A program made the translations under genes and the position numbers. Below are positions 1 to 10,739 of a stretch of DNA of 64,000 bases, piece after piece (position 1 is the stretch's first letter; each line of letters begins with the position of its first letter). Origin of the DNA: Lycorma delicatula (taxonomy: Eukaryota; Arthropoda; Insecta; Hemiptera; Fulgoridae); assembly GCF_047948215.1 (NCBI RefSeq), contig NC_134460.1, positions 123,145,324 through 123,209,323 on the forward strand. The letters run 5' to 3'. Below the pieces are notes generated by a model. That model was not told where the DNA came from, ran no database searches, and saw only the letters and a list, made by a program, of their open reading frames with translations.

Positions 1-1040
1 TTTTGCACAGTTCTGCGCAACAGTTTTTTTCCATTCATCCCGTAGAATTTACTGTATCGTCAAATTTTGCCAATTTGTGTCTTAATTATAATATTTAATT
101 TTTATATTTCATTCTTTCCTAATTGTTAAATGTTTTTTTAATTTATCGTAATTTTTTCAGAATCTTCATTCAAAAAGAATATTTTTATTCTAGCAATCAA
201 AATGAATTTTTGACAGAATTTTATTTTATTAGAGTACTACCCTCCATTGGGCAATAAAATTTAGATATCTGTCACATATAGTTCATTTTTTTATTGATAG
301 AAATTATAAATTCTAATTTTTTGGTTTAAAAATACTTAAATGAAGATAATTTTCGTAAAATTTAAATTACTAAAATTTCGTTAGTTGAAGAAAAATCATT
401 TTTATTATACACATTTAGATGGATAAAAATGTTACATTGTATTTTCACCTTCAGATTGCTAAAGATTGAGTTGGCGTGGATGACAAGAGGAAACACTTCA
501 GCGTATTAAAAATTAAAAGCTGTAAAGATGTTTTTATGAGATAAGTTTTAAAAACAGATTTATTCTTAAATTAGGTGAATAGAGAAGAAATGAATCTTAG
601 CAGGTTAAGGTGGGCGAAGCCTCCCCTTAAAGTTTGGTGTAATTCTCTGTAAAAATAACATTAATTTCTAAAATTTAAAGTAAAATTTTTTTTACAGCAA
701 CTCGATTTTATTAAATATGAAAATTATTAGGTTTTATTTTTTTTGCTGATTTCCTTTGTTTACTTACAATCAGCTTCTACAAAGAAGCTATAAGCAGTTC
801 CTGTGACTGACCATCACGTGAAAGAGGACCACCCAATGATAATTATCAAGTAATACAAAAACAATACCATAACATAACAAAAAAAAAAAATAATATAACA
901 TAAATAATATAACATCTGTTAGTGCGTTTGAAGGTCCGTTCGAATGTTAATCAGCATTAACATTAAAACTACAAAATAAATATTAACTTTAAATAGAACA
1001 GTAAACGAATCAGTAACTTTGAAACATCCAAGAAACAATA
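1..1040. other. A+T-rich stretch without recognisable gene
   Basis: I see only A+T-rich sequence with short homopolymer runs and no ORF or domain that resembles a known family. The Jockey-type relic begins just after it. Confidence 0.6.
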
Positions 1041-1045
1041 AAAAT

Positions 1046-2445
1046 GAGAACTAAGCTGCCAAACCGGATCATCATAACGGGCCATCAACAAGATCAAGCA
1101 TACAGAGCCTTTTTAGTCTCCCAACGTCCACGTTGTTGTGTAGCAAATTCAAAGCTAGATGGTTAACATGTTTCTCCAACCTGGACACATCTTGAAACTA
1201 GACGTCCAATTCCTCTCGAACGTATGGAATGCCTACGTAATCGTGGATCTCAGCATTCCTCGCGAACCACAAGGCGTGGGTTATATTCCGTAGAAGTTTG
1301 TTCTGAAACCGTTAAACGACCTCCACGTTGCTTTTACTGGCCGTTCCCCAGATTTCAATCCCGTACGTTCATATGGTTTCAAGAAAGCCTTGTATAGCAG
1401 AACCTTGCTGGACAAAGAATGTTGAGATCTCTTACCCGACACCCAGTACATCTTCATAAGCTTAGTTTCAAGCAACTTCTTCTTCTACCAAATATGATCC
1501 CTCCACGTCAAACGGCGATCAAGGTAAAAACTAAGGTACCGCACCGTACTGACTTGAGTTATCCTGACACCGTATTACCAAACCGCAGGGCAATCTTAAC
1601 TAACTCCTCATCGTGAAGGTCACGTGGCTGAACTTCGCCGGATTAACCTTTATCCTCCACTCAAACAAATGCTGATGGCATCCATTGCAGGTTGCAATTT
1701 TTCCGAGGCAGTAGACGGCATCAACCGCGAAGCTCGCTGTGTCATGCGCGTACGATACAACCGTGACGCTGGATGAAGTAAGAAGGTCAGAAGTATAGAT
1801 CAGGAACAGAACCGTCCCCAAAACTGAGCCCTGCGGAACCCCCGAGTTGTTGAAAAACGCTGACATCTCGCGATTGTAATTAAAGCAATAGCTGCTTTAA
1901 TGACAGATAATACAGATGGCGACCATCTGTATAGCACAGATGGTCACCGTCTATAAAGCTGGTAGAATTAAAAAGTACGGTTATGGTAGCTACGATTTCA
2001 ATTTGAAAAGAAGACCTGGTATCCAAACTTTGTCAAATGTCTGCTCTATGTCCAAAAAGGCCGCCGACCAATACCCTTTCTTTTCCAGACACCTGACGAT
2101 AACAACAATAATTCTATGGGGTTGTTTCACAGTCAAGTGACCATCCCTACAGCCTAACTGATGATCGGGTATCACTCCTTTACTTTCCAGCACTGGCTAC
2201 AATCTGCGCAGGAACAGCTTCTCAAAGATCTTGATAAAACCGGTAGCAGGCTTTTAGGCCTATACGAAAACACCTCCTGTGAAGGCTTCCCAGGTTTCAA
2301 GACCATCGTTATTTCCGATACCTTCCATTATGAAGAATAGTGAGTTTTCCTAAGTGTTGCGTTAAAGAGGTCCCGCATGTAAGAATCAGCCCGAGACGTT
2401 GAAGATATCATCTTATGCGTAATGCAGTCAAACCCTGGAGCGAAA
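1046..2445 (-). pseudogene. Decayed Jockey-type non-LTR retrotransposon reverse transcriptase
   Basis: Read on the minus strand this is the RT half of a Jockey-superfamily LINE ORF2, the enzyme that reverse-transcribes the element's RNA at its target site. The N-terminal fragment (2193-1990) carries an H-Q-x-G-C-R-like segment and the motif A stretch SAAFLDIEQTFDKVW, with its catalytic Asp at 2050-2052. The next fragment (1866-1600) carries motif B, GVPQGSVLG, and then SYAHD at 1752-1741, where YADD is expected. A third fragment (1475-1281) has the thumb-like KMYWVSGKRSQHSL and LLYKAFLKP. Down to about 1050 the frame resembles the Jockey C-terminal tail, with ALWFARNAEIH and GIPYVREEL. Frameshifts and stops separate the pieces, and 1914-1960 holds a short local inverted repeat. 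The endonuclease and ORF1 are not visible. Assignment to the Jockey group is by motif wording; the exact family is unknown. Confidence 0.85.
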
Positions 2446-3900
2446 ATTATTTGAAAAAATAAATTTATTAATACAAAATATTAAATATAATTATCATTCG
2501 AATATTTTGCTTTTACGTATAGCTTATCTTGATTTAAATTAATTGAGTAATTTTAACAATAATAATTAATTTTTTCAGAAATTAAAATTACATAGAATTC
2601 CTGTTTTTTTTTGCAAAGTAAACCTCTTTTGAAGAAAGATTAAGAAATGTTCGAAAATAAATAATTTGGAACAAAAAGTAAGAAAAAATCTGATTAGGAC
2701 AAAGTAATCGGATTCAGAAAGTAACGGTTGAAGGCAAGAAAAAAAAAGAAAAATGCACTTAAAAGGAAATAGGATTTAGTGTCGTTCTTTCTTGAAAATG
2801 CTCATTAATTTACAAGTAAATATGATTCTAAGTACAAGTCTAACGAAAATACAGAATTTAATGAAGATATTATTATTATTATTATTATATTGATTGAAAA
2901 GGTCGATGAGGATTTCCTGATTTAGTACTGTAAGAAAGTACAAAAAGGAAAATGAATTTAAGAAAATTGTGATATGAAGTATAGTATATAAGCAAAATTG
3001 AAGCTACGTCTACAACATATCTAGAGTAGAATTAAATTTAAAAAAAGAGATCTTTCCCGAGGTTGTCTGTTTAAATACTCATATATATTGAGCTATATTT
3101 AACAATCTAGTATACAATCTGAAAAAACATATACCATTTTTTTCATCGTTTACATGAAATCTTTGTAAATAATTTTATACAAACAAAAATTTTACATCAA
3201 ATATTAAAAAAAAAAAATGTAATAACTATTAGTTTTTCGATTTAAATATTTTACATTACAAACAAAGTATTATTATGTAGCATTAATATTCTGAAAGAAT
3301 TGAGAAATATGGTTAAAAATGTAACTTCTTGATATGGCTTAAAAATTGTAAGTATACGATGATAGTTTTATTAAGTGAAAATAGAAATATATTTATATAT
3401 ATTAGAATTACATTTAAATTGTAAATTTAGTCATAACCATTTCATTAATTAGTAAAATATTGTAAAATAAAAAGTAATAATGTTTTACGATTACAAATCC
3501 AATATATAATGAGTTTTCAATAAACCGAACTTTTAAAAAAAAAGCATGTTAGTATTAAGTTTTATAACAGATGGAAAATCTAAAATATACATTTAGAGAG
3601 GGGAACCAATAGGAAAACAGATCATTTTAGTGGTAGTAGATATAAAAAAAATGGTTATGAGAAGAACACAGTAGTGGGGCAGCGTTTACGTAATATCTTG
3701 ACCAATCCAATTAAGAAGTTAGTGAATGATAATAGTAATTATTTTTTAATATAGTTTTACCAAACATCAAATTACAGCAAATTAAAGTACAACTAAACAA
3801 CAATGAAGCATTGTGAAAGTTTTGAGTATGAAGTTAATGAATGTAAAAACATACACTCTACATTATCTTTCTGAACAAACATTTGACCACATACTGACGC
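2446..3900. other. A+T-rich stretch without recognisable gene
   Basis: No supported coding region. The sequence is A+T-rich with a short (ATT)n run near 2870-2888. No TE domain is recognised. Confidence 0.55.
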
Positions 3901-3904
3901 TTAA

Positions 3905-4345
3905 TAACATTCAGTTACCACAATAAGATTCGAATACATACCTCTGAATGCACCTTGATAAAAGCCTCATTTGAAAAAATTCGCATTTGGAGAAAAAGGA
4001 AACATCCTGACCCTCCATGAGGGAAGACACAAGTCCTGTGACGATCCCGATCGTCACATCATCCCCTTCGTTCCTAGCCCTAATGGGTTTTACTGGACGT
4101 CGTCTTTTAGACCCTTTAAACTTGATAACAACACAATAATCGGCTTGGCCTCTGTCAGGATATCGCCGATGCAAATGCCTCGGCAGACATTTCCATCAGC
4201 GTATTTAAAACAACCTACTATCGCCTTCGTATTGCTTTTTTCAACCACGACCACCTACCATAACTTACAACTCTCACCTATCAAACTAATCGATTCGCGA
4301 AAGCGCGATCCACGCGCCTTCCTCTGTCACCAAAAATATCACACA
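3905..4345 (-). repeat. Unidentified interspersed repeat, copy 1 (matches 57.3-57.6 kb)
   Basis: This moderately GC-rich block is recognisably the same sequence as 57285-57620 in the same orientation. Shared landmarks include GGGAAGACAC, a TCTGTCAGGAT followed by GCGCC or TCGCC, a CGGCAGA segment, and a segment centred on GCGCGATC. The minus strand has an 87-residue open stretch (4174-3911). A second minus frame reads DGNVCRGICIGDILTEAK, and the 57 kb copy reads DENFCRGIYIGGAILTEEK at the same place, so an ancient coding region on the minus strand is plausible. I do not recognise the family. Confidence 0.6.
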
Positions 4346-4399
4346 AAACTCTTCCTATATCTAACTTCAATTAGACTATGCACTCAGATCATTACTTGA

Positions 4400-5270
4400 T
4401 GCAGTCTTTAAACACCAAAAAGACTATTTTCATACCAAAAAAACAAGTGTTGATTTCAACAACGACAATCTTGTTCTACAATTCAATTTACTCAAAGTCC
4501 TCTTGATTTACTTAAAAATCAAGAAATAGAGTCACTAATTTAATAAGCCTCTAATGAAAATATATCCACACAAATATTAAATCTTGTCAAATATATTTGA
4601 TGCTAAATAGGAAATCAAAATTACCTGTTAAAAATGTTAATAATTTTATAAAGGCAACTTTAAACTTAACTGGATTTATGGCATCCAGTTACTAGGAACA
4701 TAAAAAAGAATCCTACACAGTTACAATGTTTTTAGTTCAACACCAAAGATTCAACTTGGTACATACAAAGAATATTTTATATCGGAACCTAAAAAATACA
4801 AACAGTAACATAAAAGACCTGAATCTTTTCTTTAACCATCGTTCAACAACTTAACAATATCTAAAGGTTCTGGTAATTAATATTTTTGATAATAGTTATA
4901 AAACTTGATGTTTATGATGTTTACATCCTATTCATTTTTTTTTAATTTCACTAAATCTTGGTTTTTGACTTTTTTTCATTTAAATTTTTTATAAAAAATC
5001 ATAAAATTTATTCGTTGTTCCTAGGGAACAGATTATAGATATCTAATTGTGTTCAAATAAAAAAATTACATACGAAAGATCCTCAAATTGTAAGAATTAT
5101 TTTGTATCTTTGATTGTGGCATATTATTTAATCTATAGTATTACAAACAATTTAATTTTAATAATGCAATTTTTCATTTCATATATTGTGTATATCTCAA
5201 CAACAATAAAAATTATAATTTAATAAATTACACGTTTAATAAAAAAAAAAAATAACTGACAACACAGTTG
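4400..5270. other. A+T-rich stretch without recognisable gene
   Basis: Nothing recognisable is visible. This is A+T-rich sequence between the unidentified repeat and the R1-like relic. Confidence 0.55.
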
Positions 5271-5339
5271 TAGTACTTTGCCGTCACGCGGCTTACACAC
5301 GCATACAAACACAACTTAGTATAGCACTCGCTGTTACAC

Positions 5340-6092
5340 TAGCGCTCTTTGTGGTGACAGAAGGTACTACTGACACAGTATGCCCACTTATCAGCCATCG
5401 AACCGTTTCCCTGCGTGATGGCGGCTCGGAGGTTCGTAAGACCTTAAGTAAAGGATGCCCTCAGGGCAATGTTCTGAGCCCCTTCTTTGGATCATAGAAT
5501 TCGATTCGATGTTACGTTTACCATGTGGTTGTCGTGTCATCGCTTATGCTGACGACGCGCTGCTACTGATTGAAGGGGATTCGCGTAACGAGGTAGGATT
5601 CCTAGCTGCTCGTGCTTATGAGACACTCCGACTGTTGAGTCTCCAACATAAGATGATTTTCAGCCCAGAGAAAACCACAATGATGTTGCTTAAGGGCCGA
5701 TTGGCTGCTTCCTGATGAATCCGGGTTCGGATGGCTGGTCTCCCCATTCGGTACGTTACGACTCAAAAATACGTAGCTGTTATCCCTGATGAGAATTTTC
5801 GGTTCAAGGAACATCTATAGCATGTAGCAAAAAGGCTGCTGATGCTTTTTATAAAAATTGTAGAGTCATTCATCCCGACTGGGGGTTGAATTACCGTACC
5901 ATGCGCATCCTTTACAAAGGTGTCAACGAAGCTATTATGCTGTATGCTGCGCCTGTCTGGGCTCACCTCATGGCTTTTAGGTATTGCGCGGACATTTTGC
6001 TGCGGGCCCAGCGACTCCTCTTTCTAGCTGATATAAGCGAGTATGCTCACTTAGCCAGTAGCTCAGAGAATATTTTTAGGGTGGGAGTGTGA
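5340..6092 (+). pseudogene. R1-like non-LTR retrotransposon reverse transcriptase remnant
   Basis: The reading goes from SHRTVSLRDGGSEV through LSKGCPQGNVLSP (RT motif B, about 5390-5480) into LLWIIEFDSMLRL. It continues to IAYADDALLLIEGD, where the catalytic YADD box lies at 5545-5556, and to FSPEKTTMMLLKGRLAA. The first change of frame falls at a C run near 5480-5485. It looks like loss of one C, because the PLLW frame resumes directly. A stop follows at 5713. The relic then continues in other frames: YVTTQKY, DENFRFKEH, and DWGLNYRTMRILYKGVNEA to about 6090, with the thumb-like region YAAPVWAH and ILLRAQR. The wording matches R1/TRAS-type insect elements, as far as I can judge without a search. 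Endonuclease and 3' end are absent, so this is an internal fragment. It is not active. Confidence 0.85.
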
Positions 6093-7840
6093 TTTATAAA
6101 AAAATAACTTTTTTGGCAAATATTATTTTTTAATTGTTATCAAATGTGTTTAAAAACAAATAATACCTTAATATATATCTTAATAATGCCTTAATTAGTA
6201 AAATCTAGAAATACTGAGGATGGCCTTGCTCTACAGCCTCACGTCCCTGACCTGTTAAGTTGAAAATTTAATGACATCAATGCCTCATATATAGAAGTAA
6301 TCTGAGCAAGTTGGTTAAAATCAGTTCAGTAGTTCTGAGATATAAGGTGATTTAGAGAGAGTACAACAACGCACATACGAATATCCGGAATATTTCCATC
6401 CGGTTTTTTGGGTTCCTTAGGTGTCAAAACGTCAAGACCGGTGAAAACCACATATGCCCAAATTGGACCGATTACAATATTTTCCCTTCTATCGATATAG
6501 CTCTGCTACAGCACTAGACGGGGAAGTAATACCTTATCAATGTCACTAGACTATTTTATAGTTTAAACCAAAATCATCGAAATATTTTATCTGAGAGATA
6601 AATTAAGAAATACACATAAATATACAGTAAAAACGCGTAAAACATAAATAAACATAAGAAACATAAGAATAATCTAAGGTGTCGAAATAGAAATGGCATA
6701 CCTTGATTCACGTTTCAAATGAACTAAAAAAACAGTCTTTTTGGATAAAAATATTTGAAAACTTTTCTCCGAAATCCAATTTATGTACTTAATTATGATA
6801 AATATTTATTTTGTAATTAAAATAACAAACATGTAAAATATACGTTAAATTTCATAAAGAGTTATGATACAGTCCTTAACTATGAATATATAATTCTAAA
6901 ACAAGTTGATAATTTTTTTTTATACTGTATAATTATTATGTAAATATATTTAAATGATTAATTTATGTGGGTTGATAAATCTTTATTCCATCACAGGCAC
7001 AAAATAATATAAGAGGTTGATAAAAATAAATACTCGTACATTTGCATTTAACCGTATGTTGACTAATTAAACAGCAGTTAAGTATCATTACCTTAAATGG
7101 CTAAGTATTTATATATATTGTCATGAAACCACTTAGATTCGTTATATATTATAAACGGTGGTTGTTATATGTCGTGATTCAGTATCTGTACATCCGTAGC
7201 CAAGTTTCAACAGTCTGAACTGTTAAAATATTCTAACATGTTTATCTTTCTATCAACGCTATAACTGTTTTGAAAAGTAAAACGTAACAGGAAAGGATGT
7301 TTATAAAAGTATAATGTAGTAGTCAGTTTAACCAGTTTTTCCGTAATTATTATTTTTTTACTGCTTATAATTATTAATTTAATTCATAATTATTTTTTTT
7401 TGTTGATTTTTTATTGTAAATAAATTGGTATAACAATATAAATATTTAAACACGTATAGTTTACTACTTTGAAGCATAATTACGTATATATATGTTTTAT
7501 TATACGACTGCCCAAAAAGGAGTGAGAAGTGTAATGAATTTAGGGTTTACAAGTATGTATGTATATCCGCTGTAGAACTTCAACGCCTGAACCGATTTTG
7601 ATATATGACCTCGTGTGGGAATCCTTACATAACCGGGTGTATCATATACTATATATATACTAGTTGCAGAGCCTTCCTACGCAGCTTGGTACACCGACCG
7701 GGTTGCTCTGGCGGGCTGCGTCTGGAATGGGATTATCAGCTGTCCAAAATTGATTATAAGCTTGTGTAAAAATATTATTTTTTTTGATTGATGAAAACTG
7801 ATATAACGAAAGTTAAATTAGAAGTTTAACTGTAGAAATT
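6093..7840. other. Gene-free stretch with a possible dispersed repeat
   Basis: No ORF with recognisable domains. The part around 6210-6530 is less A+T-rich and ends in GACGGGGAAGTAA. It reads like a dispersed DNA-transposon end, but I see no second copy in the window. A compact GC-rich segment at 7670-7730 has no match that I recognise. Confidence 0.35.
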
Positions 7841-7843
7841 GAT

Positions 7844-7883
7844 ACCAACGAATCGGGATTTTCCGTTAGTGATCGGTATATTT
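7844..7883 (+). repeat. 40-bp direct repeat, copy 1 (second copy 10272-10311)
   Basis: The core AACGAATCGGGATTTTCC and the following TAGTGATCGGTATATTT recur almost unchanged at 10272-10311; I count two differences in 40 bases. Such conservation in an otherwise diverged region suggests a shared element end or a small duplication. Confidence 0.7.
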
Positions 7884-7945
7884 CGTTTCCTACTTTTGGT
7901 TATAGTTCATTATTTTATGAAGAAAAACAATCACATAAATAAAAA

Positions 7946-8590
7946 ATCTGATTTGGACACCACATAGCTTCCTTGTACCGCTACTAAATTATTTATACAC
8001 ATTTTTTTTTTTAAATGAAAAGTACATAAAATTTTATCTCATTAATAACTTCTGATATTTTTTCATATTTTTTTATTATTTATCGTAATTTTTTTTAGAA
8101 TCATAGGTTAATAATTATTAATAAATCAATATATTTAAATAAAAAAAAAAAATAATAATAATAAAAGGAGATGAAGTTTGATTGGACCCGATGTGCCTTC
8201 CCCTTACTAGAGCCAAATATTTCATTAATTAAAATTTAATTTGGTTATAACTCTAGAAACAATGAAAATAAGTACCACTTATGATATATCGTTGTAAAGC
8301 TCTCAATCAGGGCTTATTACTGCAGTTAAGAAAATCTTTTTTGAACACTTTTGGTCTAATCGATTGCAGTCAAAAGGGGAGGTGTACAACTAGATGTTAC
8401 ACCAGTCCTAAATCCAGAATTTCAACATTCTACGGCAAATCGTTTTTGAGTTATGCGAGATATATAGGCATATACGCACGTACGTACGTACAGACATCAC
8501 GCCAAAACTAGTCAAAATGGATTCAGGGATGGATAAAATGGATATTTTTGTCGAAATCTAAAAACGAAATTTTTGCGATAAAAATAATTA
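7946..8590 (+). repeat. Family F repeat (~0.7 kb, palindromic ends), copy 1
   Basis: This is one of eight copies of a ~700 bp family in the window. Landmarks in order are: a TCTGATGTGGAC-like left edge followed by ACTTCCTTGTAC; a segment that reads GATTCGAACCGATGTGCC in better copies; GGCTATAACTCTGG-like; CTCTCAATCAGGGCTTATTACTGCAG; TTTTTGAGTTATGCGAG; an ACGTACGT tract; GGATTCAGGGATGG; and GATATTTTTGTC. This copy lost the usual right terminus with TACAAGGAAGTA. It also lost part of the internal hairpin around the paired AAAATCCAA and TTGGATTTT. No coding capacity is apparent. Confidence 0.9.
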
Positions 8591-8619
8591 AATTTAGCAT
8601 TAGCTGACGTCAACCGGTA

Positions 8620-9015
8620 CATAGTGATATAATGGAAAACATTCTAAGATGTGGTACAGCTTTGTCCTACAATAAGTATGCAAAGAATTTCTACACGACT
8701 CAACATTCCACAAAGTACACAATATGGAGGATATTACATCTTCACGGACTGCGTCCTTATATGTTCACCAAGTTCAACACCTCCAGTTTTGTGACCATGC
8801 CAGACACTGCAGTTTTTTCTATGGGTTAACAATAATTACTATTTAACTGAGATCATAATATTTTTATCCGTAATGGCATAAACAACTTACGAATTTCATA
8901 TCGGTGGTTTGAAAAAACCTACATGCTATAGTTGAATCAAATTTCCAGCAACGTTTATTGGTGATGGTTTTGTGCGGCGCGATCGATAGCCAGTTAATAG
9001 GCTCTTTCAAAGTAG
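8620..9015 (+). pseudogene. Tc1/mariner-type transposase fragment (HTH end and first catalytic region)
   Basis: The frame from 8632 contains YTIWRILHLHGLRPYMF (Trp codon at 8725). It resembles the conserved x-TVWRxLHxxxxxPYHxQ segment at the end of the DNA-binding domain in an insect Tc/mariner-type transposase family. After a stop at 8827 the relic continues as NIFIRNGINNLRISYRWFE. This matches the F(T)RxGIxNxRNxHxW segment that follows the first catalytic Asp in the same family. Later text recalls VWxGxIxDxLIGP in broken frames. The catalytic Asp is not recognisable and stops are frequent. The relic sits between family F copy 1 and a SINE scrap, so the locus is nested. The rest of the catalytic domain is missing. 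Confidence 0.75.
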
Positions 9016-9038
9016 AATAACATGTCACGGAGAGAAAC

Positions 9039-9093
9039 TTTCTTTTTTCTGTTTAGCCACCGAAACCACCGTAACGTATTACTTCAGGGGATG
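9039..9093 (-). repeat. SINE-B 3'-end fragment
   Basis: The minus strand of this piece matches the 3' part of the SINE-B copies at 28.4 and 40.7 kb, including the GTTTAGCC-type tail and the TATTACTTCAG-like segment. It is truncated and diverged. Confidence 0.55.
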
Positions 9094-9104
9094 AAAGAAA
9101 AATC

Positions 9105-9228
9105 CAAAATCCAAATTATGTGAATTTTGGGCTTTTTTGGATACTTAAATCTTAAATCCAAAATTTTGTCATCCTAGGGCTAATCGTTTTGAGTTATACG
9201 AGATACATATGTACATACGTACATACTG
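9105..9228 (+). repeat. Family F copy 2, left part (interrupted)
   Basis: The segment with the paired AAAATCC and GGATTTT-like motifs, GGCTAATCGTTTTGAG and ACGAGATACAT ends in the ACGTAC-rich tract. The family sequence resumes at about 10058 with ACGTACGTACAGACGTCACG. The intervening 0.8 kb is therefore an insertion into the ACGT tract. Confidence 0.8.
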
Positions 9229-10050
9229 TCATCGAATGGCTTCGACGGCACTTGGCACTTACCAACCTTATGGTAGCCCTAAAAAGGGCCGTTTTTGTCG
9301 TCGATTGTCTTCGACAGCTCGTTGTAATTGTTAACCTTATTTTAGCCCTGAGTGGCTTCGACAGTTCGTAATTCATAACCTTGTGGTGATCCTGAAAAGG
9401 GCCGCTTTTTTGCGTTAGCTCTGTGAAGAGCTGTTTGGTTCAGATACTGGTCTCCGGCGAAGTCGGGAGCTGCAGCTCGTCCATTGAAGTCAGACCGGGA
9501 TTTCTCTCAACGACAGTTGGGTCCCCACTATGGCGTGGCAGTGGTGTCCCCCAGAGCCCGGCAGTGTCGGGTCGGCGTAAGTCGTCTTTCACCGGCGCGG
9601 CCGAGGCGGTTCTCCCCGAGCGATCCCACGCTGGGCCGGCTACTGTTGCGGAGTCCGCCGGCCAGGGCGATGTAAGCCCGGTTAGCTGGAGCGGGAAGGT
9701 AGCGTTCGCATCCAGCGGCTCCCCGGCTAGCCGGCCAGGCCGGCGGGGAAGTTGGCATCCGCCGGGAAGTTCCACGTTGAGCCAGCTAGGGAACTTCTTC
9801 TTTCTTCTTCCATCTTCTTCTTGGTCTTCTCCAGGTGGTGGTCGACGATGGATTGAAAATCACCCTCGTGCATGCTCTTTTATTAGAGCCTGAGAGTGTT
9901 GAGGCTGCAGCATCAGTATGGTGGGAGAACTGCGCGGTCATCTAAGCGGCGGTGGTGATGCTTGTATCAGCGCGTCCGTATACTCTGCGCCAGCTCACAT
10001 CTGAGTTGCTATACCGTTTTCGTCCGCAAATATTAAATTAGGTATATATG
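9229..10050. other. GC- and CpG-rich 0.8-kb block inserted into family F copy 2
   Basis: This is one of the most GC-rich tracts in the window, full of CpG, in strong contrast with its A+T-rich surroundings. The left third (9238-9370) holds three degenerate copies of a GGCTTCGAC-started repeat plus hairpins, which are listed separately. The middle (9440-9780) is open on several frames on both strands, and the longest plus-strand frame is 9423-9893 (156 codons). GC-rich DNA easily gives such frames, and none resembles a known protein to me. A pyrimidine tract (about 9793-9832) ends in CCAG at 9831-9834, which would fit a splice acceptor. It could be the 5' region of an unrecognised retroelement or transduced host promoter/exon DNA. 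Confidence 0.6.
9275..9432 (-). other. Histone-mRNA-like 3' stem-loops (three hairpins)
   Basis: On the minus strand 9290-9275 reads GGCCCT, loop TTTT, then AGGGCT, followed by ACCAT. Positions 9403-9388 read GGCCCT, loop TTTC, then AGGATC, followed by ACCAC. Both resemble the metazoan histone mRNA 3' element, which has a 6-bp stem, a 4-nt U-rich loop and an ACCCA-like flank. A third perfect 6-bp stem with a 4-nt loop (AGCTCT, AGAGCT) lies at 9432-9417. I found no histone coding sequence upstream on the minus strand. The similarity could be a relic of histone-cluster DNA or chance within a tandem repeat. Confidence 0.4.
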
Positions 10051-10057
10051 TGGTAAC

Positions 10058-10170
10058 AATACGTACGTACAGACGTCACGCCAAAACTAGTTTAAATGGA
10101 TTCAGGGATGGACAAAATGGATATTTTCGTTGATACAATACTTTCTTTACTTCGTACAAGGAAGTAAAAA
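10058..10170 (+). repeat. Family F copy 2, right part
   Basis: The copy resumes with the ACGTACGT tract, CAGACGTCACGCC, AAACTAGT and GGATTCAGGGATGG. It ends with the family terminus, ACTTCGTACAAGGAAGTA near 10149-10166, which is intact here. A second copy of the 40-bp direct repeat follows at 10272-10311. Confidence 0.85.
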
Positions 10171-10271
10171 ATATATTATTAATATACATTTCGCATATAT
10201 ATATATAAATATATGGAAATATCGATGTATAATAATATAACAAGTATTCACTTGACCACCACGAGACATGT

Positions 10272-10311
10272 ACTAACGAATCGGGATTTTCCGCTAGTGA
10301 TCGGTATATTT
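10272..10311 (+). repeat. 40-bp direct repeat, copy 2
   Basis: This is the partner of 7844-7883. The core AATCGGGATTTTCCGCTAG is conserved. Microsatellite-like CAGACAG and CACACAC sequence follows. Confidence 0.7.
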
Positions 10312-10446
10312 AGGAGTTAAGCTAAGGGGAACAGACAGACACGCAGACAGAAACACACACAAATGGCCTTTAGCAGGATTGAATATGTTAAGTTAAAAAA
10401 TTTTATTATTTAAAAATTTTTTAATTTCTAATTTAAAAAATTTGAA

Positions 10447-10480
10447 AAAAAACAGTATACTATATAGTATACTGTTTTTT
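10447..10480. repeat. Perfect 34-bp palindrome
   Basis: A 22-bp self-complementary core (10453-10474, starting CAGTATAC and ending GTATACTG) is flanked by A6 and T6, giving 34 bp of exact palindrome. Short direct repeats with GAAAATTGTCAT at about 10497-10508 and 10567-10578 lie just downstream. Confidence 0.9.
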
Positions 10481-10739
10481 CTGGATAAATTATAGTAGAA
10501 AATTGTCATTATATAGAAAATATATACATTATATACATTATATAATATATACAATATACATTATATAGAAAATTGTCATCCGCACACTCTCTAATTATAC
10601 TGTAATAGTAATTATCCTGTATTAGTGTGCAATGTTTGAAACGCAGGAGCAAGTTGTTTAAATGATGAGGATTATATGAATGAATGTGGCGATTTACTTG
10701 ATAATATATATAAAACGGTGAAATCATTACCACTAGTAT

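Noticed and set aside
9423..9893. 156-codon plus-strand frame, with overlapping minus-strand frames of 111 and 76 codons
   Set aside because: Overlapping frames on both strands are expected in GC-rich DNA. No recognisable motif is present, and the frame covers a likely non-coding pyrimidine tract. It is kept only as part of the GC-rich block.
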